From assembly GCF_048544455.1 (NCBI RefSeq), contig NC_133526.1:12912001-12976000 (forward strand): a DNA stretch of 64,000 bases. Reading direction: 5' to 3'. This document shows positions 12,499 to 23,478 of this stretch, one piece after another. Each line of letters opens with the position of its first letter. The first letter of the stretch is position 1. Source of the stretch: Silene latifolia (taxonomy: Eukaryota; Streptophyta; Magnoliopsida; Caryophyllales; Caryophyllaceae). The translations under genes and the position numbers were made by a program. Below the pieces are notes generated by a model, which saw only the letters and a list, made by a program, of their open reading frames with translations, searched no databases and was not told the DNA's origin.

Positions 12499-14690
12499 GA
12501 AGCAGGTAAAATTACCCACCCTATATACATGTGCTAAATTCCATACCTGCTATGTGCTAAGTTCCTACTTAAAACTATTTTATACCTGCTATGTGCTAAG
12601 TTGCTTACCTGTTATTCTTAATTTTACCCAAAACTTTATTTCAAATCCTGAAAACTTGTTTCGCCTTCTTTTCACTTATTATATGTTACACTTTAGGCTT
12701 AAACAAATGTTCGGGATTGAGGGCCACTCCACCCAACACCAAACGATTTCTAAAAATGCTCTAATTTGCACCTGCTGGTGACCGAAAAATAAACTGAGCT
12801 CAGTACATAAAAAGACAAGTACAAAGGTGGAATAGACCATAGTACTTGTCAAAAAAGCCCTCCTGACAGGCTGAGGGCCATAAGCCCTCCTGAATGGCAA
12901 CCACCCTCATTCTTATAAGCCCTCTGACGAGGCGAGATAAAGCCACCATTTCCTATAAACACGGAATGAGGGCCATAAGCCCTCCTGGCGGACATTACTC
13001 TAACAAAAAAATCACATGAATGTACAGTACAAATTCCGAGTCAAAAACAACAAGAAAATCAAGGAAAGGATATATATATATTAAAACCTACCCGGGAATA
13101 CACCCCTCCCGGGCGGGAAGAACACACCGTTTATCCAGGCAAAGCCAACAAAAACCAAAACAAATCCTAAATTATTTATTCGAACATCCCCCTGAATAGG
13201 CCAAAACAACACAAAATCCCACAAACAGAAAAAATCAAACTAGCCCACCTTGGACACGATGGCAGAGTCAATCCCCTCATCAGACCTCCTCTTCTTCATC
13301 TCCATCCCCTTGACATCACTATTTTTCCCTTTGGATGGAGGAGAGTCCACCTCCTCGTCAAAGACATGCAACTTACAAAGCTCGGGATAAGTGGCATTGA
13401 GATCACCAATTCACGATCGGGATTCCAAAAGGCGACTTCAGGCGAGGCTCTTTCATAGCATCCACACGACCCTTGCCAAAGAAATACGATGCGGCATCTT
13501 TATACCTGGCTGAACCTCATCCCTCTCTGACCAATTCTTCATTTACCTTTAATCGCTCTGCATAGCTTTGTTTTTCGACCTTCAATTCTTCTTGGGCAAT
13601 ATCAAACTTAGCACGAAGAGCTTTCAAGGCATCTGAAGCGATTTTAGCTTAGCGACTCCACCAAAGAACCGAGCCTTCCCCGCCTCATTATCCTCCTTCA
13701 ACGAATGATTCTCGACCTTGGACACCTCCAAATCGACTTTAAACTTGTCGATCTTTTTCAAGATTTGTACCTCCCAATCCAAGGCATTTTTAGACCATGG
13801 ACTGATTCCGGTTGACAGCACTCCTCGGACATCATTAACATTCTAAAACAAAAGAAAAATGCCCATCTAAGCCACAAAAAAGAAAACACACACAAAAACC
13901 CACAACAAGCAAAGACAAAAAATATATACCTCCTAAAGCATGGTAACCAGTTGGCGATAATCCCGGAACAATACATAGCGGCCAAAGCACGAAGCGAAGC
14001 TTCCTCTGCACGGTACTTGAAATAAGGATCATCAACCACAAAAGCCCGAGCACAATTTGATCCTTAGCAAAGCTGGACCTCATCCATACGAGCCACGACT
14101 CCCGACCTCATGAACTCCTCCCAAAGACTCATCCACCCTTTTCCTCTTCTCGGACGATCACTTTCATCCACAATCTTTTGGCGACACCAATCGGCCCCTG
14201 CATTCCTGAATTTGAACAAAGACTATCACTCCCCGTTGCCTCACTGCTCTTTGACTTCTCCCCTGTAATTTGAGAAACCCCTGCTTTCACCAGACAGACC
14301 CAAAGCTAGCAATGCAGCGAGAAGCCCTGGTAGTAGCTGCACGACGAGTTTCTAAATCAAGAATATAAGCATGAATCCAATACGAGAAATGAAGGACAAA
14401 ACAAGCAAAAGAACTTACTCCCTGACGAAGATGCCCCTGGAACCTTAGTGCTCTTCACAGGCTTATAAGTGCTCAACTTAGCCTTCTTAAAACGAGGCAT
14501 AACACTTGCCCCAGAGGGCGAGGCCAAGCCCTCTCCTCTTCAGTAACGCCATAAACGCCGCTATCCGGTCACCACCCCTCAAAGATCGGATCATTCACCC
14601 AATCATTCACTAAAAGAAAGCACGGGCAAAGTAAGTGAACTCTCCAAAAATACTATTACCAAACCAAAATTATGCGGGAAAGAAAGATTA
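12499..14690 (-). mobile_element. non-coding spacer and second antisense segment of the LTR element
   Basis: 12840-12990 holds several copies of a short motif around 'aagccctcctg'. On the minus strand 13250-14350 shows coiled-coil-like, Lys/Glu-rich frames (for example around KKIDKFKVDLEVSKVENHSL) that probably form the downstream part of the antisense gene. Tat elements are known to have long spacers and antisense ORFs here. Confidence 0.45.
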
Positions 14691-14696
14691 CCTCCT

Positions 14697-15443
14697 TCAA
14701 CAATTTGGGTAATTGAGATAGTCAGTCGGGGCAATTGAATCGGCCTTGATAAACATATAAGTCCGAGCCCGACCTTTATCATCCCCCTGAATCAAAATTG
14801 GTGATCGGGTGAGCCATCTTTGACTGACTCGAAAATTGAACCTCCCGGTAGAATGACTCTTGGGGTGATAGACATTCTTAAAATCATCCAGAGTAATAAC
14901 CAACTTATGCTTAGAACATAAATGTTCAATAGAATGGACAATCTTCCAAACCATTGGCATGAGTTGAAACGGAGGAACCCTAATAGCCCTAATCACCTCG
15001 GTCATAAAAGGAGAAAGGGGAAGTTGACCACAACCCCTGAAAGCCCACTCAAAAATACAGAACCAACCCGGGCTACTCCAATTAGCCCTGATAGGACCAT
15101 TCTCAGGAATCCAAACCTCAGCCCCATGAGGAATGAGACCCCTGCCCTTTATATAATGCTCAAAAGCAGGTTTCAGTTGATTAGCCTCATGGAAAGAGAC
15201 TGCCAAAGCCTTATTAGGAGAATACTCAACCCCCTTATAAGACATAGACAAAATCTCTGGAGGAGGAACAATCTCCACCACATCATCCTCGGGGGATGAC
15301 ATCGAGGACCCCTCAACCTCGGCGAGAAACCATTTCAACTTCAACAGGAACTTTTTCAACCTCAGCAGGAGCTTTTGAAGCTGCTGTCCTTCTCCTGCCA
15401 CCAGCCATATATTATTTTTTTTCTGGAAGATGAATTTTTGCAA
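14697..15443 (-). CDS. antisense ORF of Tat-type LTR element (putative plant transposon protein domain)
   Basis: An uninterrupted 248-residue frame runs opposite to gag-pol, between integrase and the 3' LTR. It has an acidic N-terminal part (MSSPEDDVVEIVPPP) followed by a globular region with conserved-looking aromatic motifs (GWFCIFEWAFRGCGQLPLSP; FNFRVSQRWL). Antisense extra ORFs with a 'putative plant transposon protein' domain are known from Tat retrotransposons. The function is unknown; a regulatory role is speculative. Its cleaner frame compared with gag-pol is notable. The exact start is uncertain because splicing is likely in this family. Confidence 0.6.
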   Translation of the reverse strand: MQKFIFQKKNNIWLVAGEGQQLQKLLLRLKKFLLKLKWFLAEVEGSSMSSPEDDVVEIVPPPEILSMSYKGVEYSPNKALAVSFHEANQLKPAFEHYIKGRGLIPHGAEVWIPENGPIRANWSSPGWFCIFEWAFRGCGQLPLSPFMTEVIRAIRVPPFQLMPMVWKIVHSIEHLCSKHKLVITLDDFKNVYHPKSHSTGRFNFRVSQRWLTRSPILIQGDDKGRARTYMFIKADSIAPTDYLNYPNC

Positions 15444-15755
15444 AGGGAGAATTTTTTAGAAAGGGAAAGAAGAAAGTTAGAGATTGGAATGTGAAGACAT
15501 ACACGGAATAAGCAGGATATTTATAGCCGCAAAACCATAACGGCTAGGAAAACAAGTGGTTAAGATCAATCATGACTCTCCTAGGGTTTTGTGAACCTAC
15601 CCTATTTATGGCAAGTAACCGTTACAAGAAGTTGAATCAAACACAAATTCTGAATCCGATAGAAAGTCCCTGCACAAATCACTTGCCTGGCCCAAATTTT
15701 TATCTCCTCATTCCTGGCCAGACCCAATAAAGGAATAAGCGAGATAAGGGGCAAT

Positions 15756-16456
15756 TGTTGGGCCCTAAATTATCCTGCTGATCGGGTATAGGCCAGGCAA
15801 CAGCCAAGGACAACTTCAAGGCAAAGATATCTAAAATCGGGCATTACTTCAACACGGATAGGCACCAAGCGAGTTGATAGAAGATAGGGCGAAAGATAAC
15901 CAGACACGAAAAGGAAAAGCACCAGGCTCTGCGAGGCAACAAAAAGGCGTTTTATATATGTTCCCTACAAAAAAGGAAGACCAATTCCGAGAGAGCAAAG
16001 ATATAGGGAGCGATCAAAGCAACGGCTAAGAAAGAGGCAACCATCTCCGGGTAAATAGGGCACATTCCTATTTACCGGGGAAAACCTAAACGGCACAAAG
16101 AGAATTGGAAGCAACCACCTATAAATAGAAAGGAGGAGAAGATAAGAAGGATCATCTGAAAAACCATCACTTTTACTCATATTCTTTGTATTCTTAAGCA
16201 ATATATTCACATTATCACGCTGATATAACAATACTCTGTCAAGCTATCTAAAATCATAGTAACAATCACTCCTGGCTTGGTGCCCGTGGTTTTTTCCCTT
16301 ATTCCCAGGGTTTTTCCACGTATAAATCCTTGTGTCATTATTTATTAGCTTGTTTTACATTTAATTATACCAATCAGGCAAGTTATTCGAGTTAGATCAC
16401 CCTACATATAAATCCCTGGCGGACGCTCTAGATCAATAAAAATCACTGCCAAAACA
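15756..16456 (+). repeat. 3' LTR
   Basis: 701 bases with TG...CA ends, pairing with 6406-7104. It is preceded by a purine-rich tract (aggaataagcgagataagggg), the probable plus-strand primer. It is followed by the target duplication ATTTT. Confidence 0.92.
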
Positions 16457-16476
16457 ATTTTGATAAATTTAGTTTG

Positions 16477-16974
16477 NNNNNNNNNNNNNNNNNNNNNNNN
16501 NNNNNNNNNNNNNNNNNNNNNNNNNNNNNNNNNNNNNNNNNNNNNNNNNNNNNNNNNNNNNNNNNNNNNNNNNNNNNNNNNNNNNNNNNNNNNNNNNNNN
16601 NNNNNNNNNNNNNNNNNNNNNNNNNNNNNNNNNNNNNNNNNNNNNNNNNNNNNNNNNNNNNNNNNNNNNNNNNNNNNNNNNNNNNNNNNNNNNNNNNNNN
16701 NNNNNNNNNNNNNNNNNNNNNNNNNNNNNNNNNNNNNNNNNNNNNNNNNNNNNNNNNNNNNNNNNNNNNNNNNNNNNNNNNNNNNNNNNNNNNNNNNNNN
16801 NNNNNNNNNNNNNNNNNNNNNNNNNNNNNNNNNNNNNNNNNNNNNNNNNNNNNNNNNNNNNNNNNNNNNNNNNNNNNNNNNNNNNNNNNNNNNNNNNNNN
16901 NNNNNNNNNNNNNNNNNNNNNNNNNNNNNNNNNNNNNNNNNNNNNNNNNNNNNNNNNNNNNNNNNNNNNNNNNN
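16477..16974. other. assembly gap (498 N)
   Basis: Unsequenced. It must contain the junction between CACTA-derived sequence and the first UBL gene, including that gene's 5' exon or what is left of it, and possibly the CACTA 3' end. Confidence 1.
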
Positions 16975-17005
16975 TTACCTATTTTCCTTTTTCTCTCTTC
17001 TCCAG

Positions 17006-17454
17006 ATTCAGCTTCTGAAAGGCACCTCAATGAGGTGAAATGCTCTTCCAAGTCCAGAAAATGTAAAGAGTTTGCCAAGCCGACAATGCTTTCTGAGGAA
17101 AAGCTTGTAGGACAGAATGGGACAGCTTGCGACCAGAAGAGGGATTCTCCTGCGTATATTCAAATATCTGACAGTGATGATGTTTCTAGTGATGCAAACA
17201 ACCACAAGCAAGACGCAAAACAAACAAAAATACAATTCGTCGTGGTAACCATGAATTGCATGAAAATAACTGCAAGAGTCGAACCATCTTTGACAATCGG
17301 CAGCCTCAAATCAAAGATCCAAGACAAATTGCACATCCCATCACACAAACAAATTCTAATCTTTGAGGGAAAGCGCCTCAAAGACAGCTGCACCCTCGCC
17401 CACTACGACATCCAGAAGGAGTCCATCATCTACCTAGTACTTAATCTTCCCTAA
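17006..17454 (+). CDS. UBL gene A, 3' exon with one ubiquitin-like domain (5' part in gap)
   Basis: The exon starts after the acceptor tctcttctccag and continues in frame to TAA at 17452. The opening residues (DSASERHLNEVKCSSKSRK) match exon 2 of gene B. A basic segment and an acidic linker (ISDSDDVSSD) precede one UBL fold of about 74 residues, with the ubiquitin-like core SLTIGSLKSKIQDKL and the end of the fold at AHYDIQKESIIYL. The protein ends NLP, so it has no C-terminal Gly-Gly and should not be conjugated like ubiquitin. Exon 1 (coiled coil) would lie in the N gap. The 3' flank (17515-17590) matches those of B, C and D. The role is unknown; a UBL used as a protein-interaction module is inferred. 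Confidence 0.75.
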
Positions 17455-18250
17455 AAATATACAAGTAGTAACAAGCAGAAATGTGTTTTTTGTTATAAAA
17501 GTCCTTGTTGACTATAGTACATTTGGTAGGATTTTCATTATGGGATATCAGCCTTTGTAGTTGGGATCTTATGTCAAATCATTTTGTGTTGACGTTTGTA
17601 AGAGTAATCTTTTGTTGCAAACTGTGTAACTTGCTCATGAAACATTCTCTCAACTAAGCCTTTCCTTCTCTTATGTATATCGGCTGGTGCTTAAGCTGAA
17701 ACTCGGCTACATTATCAATATAGACTGATTTCGGTTCTCGCTGCTGTTAATACGTTGTCCTCAGCAATGCTACTACAGGAAGTTGAATGGGGTATCTTCT
17801 GCTGAAAAAAGTTTCCCGTTATTTATTGGGTATTGGGTAAATCTCATGAGAGACGGTCTCTTAATAAGTTTATTGGAAGACTTGTACAATTTAGAGAAAA
17901 ATGATAAACCGTATTGCCTACGTAATAAAATAGGTATGATAGAAATCATGATTAATGATAAAATGGATACGCTTATTATATAAACAAGTACGAAATTAAA
18001 CAGTTGTGCTTTACAAACTTACGATCATCAATAACTTAGTAAAAGATAGTTTATTCCAAATTTTCGTAATTTTAGAGTTGTCCAAATATTTTACATCATA
18101 TTAATTCTCACCTATAAATAACTTTAATAAAGCAGCTGAGAATGCTCCAAACCGAAGTCACTAAACCCGATTTGACTGATATTCTTACAAACCCAAAATA
18201 ACCTAAGTTGAACCGAACTAATCCGAATCACACACAACAAACAAACCCTA

Positions 18251-18258
18251 TTTCCCGC
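18251..18258 (+). promoter_or_regulatory. E2F-like site TTTCCCGC upstream of gene B
   Basis: An exact match to the E2F consensus TTTSSCGC lies 49 bases before the ATG, in a leader of about 70 bases that is strongly conserved in genes B, C and D. Gene C keeps the same octamer. Function is inferred only. Confidence 0.4.
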
Positions 18259-18299
18259 CCTTCAACAACGGCATCATTGGAAACCCTAACTGACGAACA

Positions 18300-20888
18300 A
18301 TGAGCTTCCATCCTTTAGAGAGCGAATTGGGGAAATTGAAGGCGGAACATCTCGGTTCCGATGTTGAGCGTCGTCGATTAGAGAGAGAATTGGAAGTCAA
18401 AAATGACGAACTGAAAGAGTTAACTATGCAATTAGGGTTTAGCAAAGACGCCGAAGCGACGGCGGTTATGAGGTATGATAAAGCAATTGAGTATAATACC
18501 GAGGTGCAGACGAAATTGAGGGAATCTATGGCGCAGTATTTGCCTTGGAATACTGAGCGTTGCAGATTGGAGGTAAAAATTAGCGAATTGGATGATTTAG
18601 TATCCGAATTAAAGTCTAGCAAGGATGCCGAGGCGGAGGCGGTGGAGAAGTATAAACAGGCCTTGGAGTATAATCGGGAGGTGGAGGCGAAACTGGAGGA
18701 CTTGAGGAAGGGATTTAATGAGGAGAGGAGGGAGTTATTGGGAAAATTGACTGAGACGGAGGCGGAATTGACAAATTTGAAAGAAAAATTGGAGAATAAA
18801 TTGAAGGGAAATGAGCTTGTTGAGATTGGTGGGAATTTGAAACCAGGTATTTGGAATTTAGAAAGCTTCTTTCTTTTAATAATTCCGTCTTGTCGGTTTG
18901 TTTACTTTTATATTCATTGTGATTGTTATTTTAATCAAAGTATAACAAATGATTGAGACGGTGGAGTACATGATATTGTGAAGCACAAATTCTCATTATA
19001 GACGGACACTATCCGTCTATACGTATAGACGGATACCATTTCCCCTCACAAAATACCCATTTGCCATAAAGTGGGAAGCACATGGGGGGTGCCCCACCTT
19101 GTTCCCCTACCCATTTTATTAGAGGTCTTTACCCGTCTGTTTACCCCACCCGTCTATACCAAGACCTATTGATTGTGAAGTATGGAGATCATTAAGTGAA
19201 ATATTATGAAACATTGTTTGCTGTTTTGTTCACATGATTTGAACTTTTCTAATGTGTGAGTAGTTATTCTTCTCGGATTTTGATTTTGTAAAGGGGTTAG
19301 GGGTGGGTACCTGAGTAGAGCTCTTGCCTTTAGTTTTCCGCGAACAAGCAATGATATTGTTTTAGATATATCTGTTGCCTTAGTAGGGAATTCAAGAGTA
19401 GATTTGATGAAGAAAAGGGAGAATTACTGGGAATATTGAGTCGTTTGGAGGAAAATAAAACTAATGGAGACGGAGGTGGAATTGCGGGATTTGCAGGAAA
19501 ATTTGAGGGGGATATGTGGGAATTTGGAAGCAGGTATTTGGAGTTTAGAAAAGCTTGTTTCTTTTGTTATTGTGGTTTGCTAATTGAGTAATTGTCTAGT
19601 GAAATATTATCAACATTGTTTGATGTTTTGTACACAAGCTTTGCAATTTTTTAATTTTATGAGATGTGATCTTGATTTGCTATCAGAGTAGAGTGCAATG
19701 ATGTTGTTTCAAACATATTGGTGGGTATTTTTTGACTCCAGTTTGATGTATCTGAAACGGGTAATGTTTGCTGGAACAATTAATCTGAATTCTGATTTGT
19801 ACTCGAGAAAGATAGTTTATACCCCGTTTAGACAATTGAAGAGGATTTTCATCAACCAGGGAGCTTCTTTATTTGGCTTCAAAGGAGCCATGATGGTAGT
19901 TTTGACTTTTGAGGTTAATGATTTTCCGACTTAGGTCACGAGTAACACCATCCAATGTTTTTTACTAGATAAGCTAGCTCTGAGCGGATTTTGCCATCAG
20001 TAGCGCGTATAGTTGTTGTACTTTTGGTAATGAAAGAGTCCTTTCTCTTTCATTTGGTTGCTGCATTGTGATGGATGTGATATATTTTTCTGCAGGGATA
20101 ATATTTTGTCTTGATTACATATAGTTGTCTATTTAGAGAAACTTGTAGATAGACTATCGATCTTAGTCCTAAGAAATGATTCCTTTGCTTGTGAAGCTGC
20201 AAACATTCTACCGTCTTCCCGGAGGACGGTACTCCTCACACACAAACACAATCCACTCAAGTGGAATATTATAATGGCTTGTGTGTGAGGAGTACCGTCC
20301 TCAGGGAGGACGGTAGAATTACTCGTGAAGCTGTTGGTTTGGGATGTGGTCAAAGTGTCAAACTATCGATCTTAGTCCTAAGAAATGAATCCATTTACCT
20401 TTTTCTTTTTTCCCTCTTCCCCAGATTTAGCTTCCGAAAGGCATGTCAATGATGTGAAATGCTCTTCAAAGTCCAGAAAACGTAAACAGTTTGCTAAGCC
20501 AACAGTGCTTTCTGAGGGAAAGCTTGTGGGAGAGAATGGGGCAGCTGAATCTGGCAACAATGACGTTTCTAGTGATCCGAGCAACCACAATGATGACAGT
20601 TCTAGTGATGTGGGCGACCAGAAGCAATACGCAGAAAAAACAAAGATACAGTTCTTCGTGGAAACCATGTTTGGCATGAAAATAACCATGATTGTCAAAC
20701 CCTCTTTGACAATCGGCAGCCTCAAATCAAAGATCGAAGACCAATTGTACATCTCATCACCCCATCAAGTTCTAACCTTTGAGGGAAAGCAGCTTGAAGA
20801 CGGTACCACCCTCGCCCACTATGACATCCAGAAAGAATCTATCATCTACCTTACAATCTGTCTCTCCCCTAAAATATCTAACAAGTAG
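18300..20888 (+). CDS. UBL gene B: coiled coil plus one ubiquitin-like domain (2 exons)
   Basis: Exon 1 is 18300-18846 and exon 2 is 20425-20888. The donor is CCAG|GTATTTGG and the acceptor cttccccag|ATTTAG, phase 1, giving an open frame of 336 residues. Residues 1-182 are highly charged with heptad character (ELGKLKAEHLGSDVERRRL; LTETEAELTNLKEKLEN) and should form a long coiled coil. A basic motif (SKSRKRKQ) and a Ser/Asp linker follow. Residues about 255-330 form one UBL fold (SLTIGSLKSKIEDQL; AHYDIQKESIIYL). There is no C-terminal Gly-Gly. The start ATG is the first in a leader conserved with C and D. Intron 1 (1.58 kb) holds two MITEs and an exon-1-like fragment. This looks like an intact host gene; its biological role is not recognised. 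Confidence 0.8.
18985..19170. mobile_element. MITE in intron of gene B (family of 1209 and 22118)
   Basis: It contains a near-palindrome (gacggacactatccgtctatacgtatagac...) and the 'gggaagcacatggggggtgcc' block shared with 1209-1393. It lies just after exon 1 of gene B and is non-coding. Confidence 0.5.
19383..19535 (+). pseudogene. partial duplicate of coiled-coil exon inside gene B intron
   Basis: The sequence tttgatgaagaaaaggg...tggaggaaaataaaactaatggagacggagg...gaagcaggtatttggagttt parallels the last third of exon 1 (18710-18860), including its splice donor. It is a decayed internal duplication, or possibly a cassette exon; its frame is not clean relative to exon 1. Confidence 0.5.
20200..20324. 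mobile_element. Mutator-type MITE with 9-bp target duplication
   Basis: Inverted arms of about 41 bases (attctaccgtcttcccggag / its complement near 20300) surround a short loop. The element is flanked by GTGAAGCTG at 20191-20199 and 20325-20333; a 9-bp duplication is typical of Mutator-like insertion. It sits about 100 bases before exon 2 of gene B. The neighbouring 'ctatcgatcttagtcctaag' also occurs on both sides (about 20155 and 20363), which is a separate local duplication. Confidence 0.75.
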
Positions 20889-22117
20889 AAATGTGATTTT
20901 ATTGAAGTTCTATGTGACTAGCATATTTGGTTGGATTTTCATTATGAGTTATCGGCCTTTGTAGTTGGGATCTTATGCCATTCATTTTAGTTTTGCTTGT
21001 CAAACAAAGTGAATGTAACTTTTAAGATTTATAGGCAAATATTATTCTAGATGAATATTTACAGACGGTGATTCAATTTACGACATGAACAACTCAGCGG
21101 GTCAGTTGAAGCAGTGGGATCACGAGTGCTTGGTGTAATCTTTTGTTACAAAAATTGTGTAACTCGGTCATGAAACATTCTCGCTCAAGTCAGTCTTTCC
21201 TTTTCTTATGTATATATCGGCTGGTGAACAGGAATGTAAGTTCCTGAACTGTGCTTAAGCTGAAGCTTGGCTGAATTATCAAATATCAATATAGTTCTCG
21301 CTGCTCAGTGCTCTCAATAAGTTGTCCTCATCTTTCTCCGCCTTCATTGGCCTCATCAATGGTACTTGAGGAAATCTTTGTAGGAGAGGTTGAATTAATC
21401 TATTGTTTGAAATGGAAGAATTTATAATTTTGTGAAGTAAAAGCTAGGAAGCACCAAGACGAATCTGGATACAAAACGGACACATGACATGACATTCTGT
21501 GAAATGTAGGACATTTGACACGTGTATGTAGTTTAAATAAAAATATGTTTCATACTTATAAAAGTTAAAATTTTATTTTTGTAATAGTATTTTATATTAA
21601 ATATATATATATAAATTATATAGAATATTTTAATTATTAAATTAGATTAATAATAACTTAACAAAAGATATCATGGTTTTATCAAAACTAACAATAATCT
21701 ACCCTAATTTTCACTAAGTCTTAAATCGAGTCCAAGACTCAACTTAAGACTTTTGGTGAGTCTTAACCCCACTTTTACGAGAATTTTTCAATAAGTAGAT
21801 CTCATGTGTCATTTCTTATGAGGTTAGTCTGGCGGAGTCATAAGACTTGAGTAAGTCTTACTGATAATCTTACTTAAGTGTTTAAGAAATGTTCAAAGTT
21901 GAAAAATATTATTAAAATAATACACCAATTGTCAAATGTACGACGGATTTTTTCGGGTGTTACGTAGGCAACGGTGTTTATTACGATGTCAGACCTGTAC
22001 ACGCAAAATTGTAGAACTGTCCGTGCTTACTAAATGAAAAAGAGTCGTCTTTTTTTAAATTGAATGGGGCATATTAGTTGAAAAAGGTTTCACCATTGGG
22101 TGGTTGCCTGGTTATAC
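20889..22117. other. 3' flank of gene B and intergenic DNA
   Basis: 20925-21330 resembles the 3' flanks of the other UBL genes (tttggttggattttcattatg; cggtgattcaa). 21450-22100 is AT-rich with no gene or clear element seen. Confidence 0.6.
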
Positions 22118-22315
22118 ATATCACAAATTCTCATTTGTGACATGCACTATCCGTCATTTTGGAGTGACGGATACTATTTTACCTCACAAAGTACCCACTT
22201 TTTCTCTCTCTGCAACACTGTTCATGTGGGTTCCCTTTCTCCACTAACCCATTTTGTTACCATTTTTACTCACAAATTATCCGTCACAAATGGTAACCCG
22301 TCACAAGGAAGACCA
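22118..22315. mobile_element. MITE (third copy of the 1209 family)
   Basis: It starts 'cacaaattctcatttgtgac' and ends with 'ccgtcacaa' motifs, with internal 'ccgtcattttggagtgacgg'. Non-coding. Confidence 0.5.
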
Positions 22316-23478
22316 AGTGTATACATATACCCGGGGCTTTATTTAGTGCACAATAAAGGTAGCGGTTGTGGGTTTCCTCGTCTCAAAAAAAAAAACAGCA
22401 ACTCTCCCATAGGACCGTCCTATAGCATAGGACGAGTCCAATAGAAGAGAAGGCCCAACAAAAGGAAGGTAAGGTAAATACGGAGTCCAAAGCAAAATAC
22501 CGTCCTCTCTTACTTTATTACTGCCATAGTGCCATATACACCCTCCGCCGGTCCTCACAACCACCCCACAACCATATCACCACCAGCTCCTCCGTCGCCT
22601 CTACAATCTGCATTCTCACCATTGCCACCTACCATGCCGCCTTTACAATCCATCTCTTCATCAACCGTTATGATGACATAATTGTCTTTTTCATCACCAT
22701 TGTTCAACTCTTTCCTTTCACCATTTTTATTAAAACTAAAGATGAAGATTGATGTCCAAGATTGCCAACTACCCAGGTTTCAAACTTGATTTCAAAGTTT
22801 CGGATTTTAAAACTAAAACTCAATACTTCTAAATTTTAACTAATTGTTTTAAATAGAGTAAATTATCAATTATACCCTCCTCAAATACACTTTTTTAAAA
22901 TAACTCCCACCTCAAATTTTTTTATTTTTTTACACCCATTTTAATGTCTCCGTTTATAACTTGCACCCATAATCGTTTTCAGGTGAAAAGGCATGTAAAA
23001 TGACGAAAATGCCCCCGCGTGTTTAAAAAGCCATGACTCTTCATTTCCCTCCCTTATTTCACCTGTTGAACAGCATAACATCGCTTAAAATTCCCCCAAA
23101 AATCTTCCCAAATCCCAGTTTAAAATTTCCCCTAAATTTTCCCCAAATTTCCGCTTAAAACCCTAATTTTCGAGGGATTGTTCATTCATCAGGATTGATT
23201 TATGTAAGTTTTCCTTCTATCTCTTATTTCGAATTTCTTTGTTTGTTATTGTTTGATTTCTGTAACCTTTGTCTTCAATAATGTTGATTGGAGAAGCTTT
23301 ATTTTCTGGGTTTGTAATCCGATACTTGTATAAGCTTAATTTTGAGCATCCTAATTTCTGGGTTATCTATTTCTGGGTTTAGGGTGTTGGGGTTTTGTAT
23401 TTCTGGGTTTATGATTCTAATTTTAGTATTTCTTAGTTTAGGTTTTCCAATCTTTGATTTTGTCCTTTGTTGTAGGAA

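Larger units (their letters stand above)
6406..16456 (+). mobile_element. Ty3/Gypsy LTR retrotransposon, Tat clade, complete ends
   Basis: Two LTRs of about 700 bases begin TGTTGGGCCC and end CAAAACA, and the element is flanked by the 5-bp target duplication ATTTT (6401-6405 and 16457-16461). Internal parts in order are a primer-binding-site-like TGGCGCC just after the 5' LTR, gag, protease, reverse transcriptase, RNase H, a second RNase-H-like domain, integrase, a long non-coding stretch with an antisense ORF, and the 3' LTR. The extra RNase H and antisense ORF are hallmarks of the Tat lineage. The coding region is broken in many places. By eye the LTRs differ by one to two dozen substitutions plus short indels, suggesting insertion roughly one to a few million years ago. 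Confidence 0.92.
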
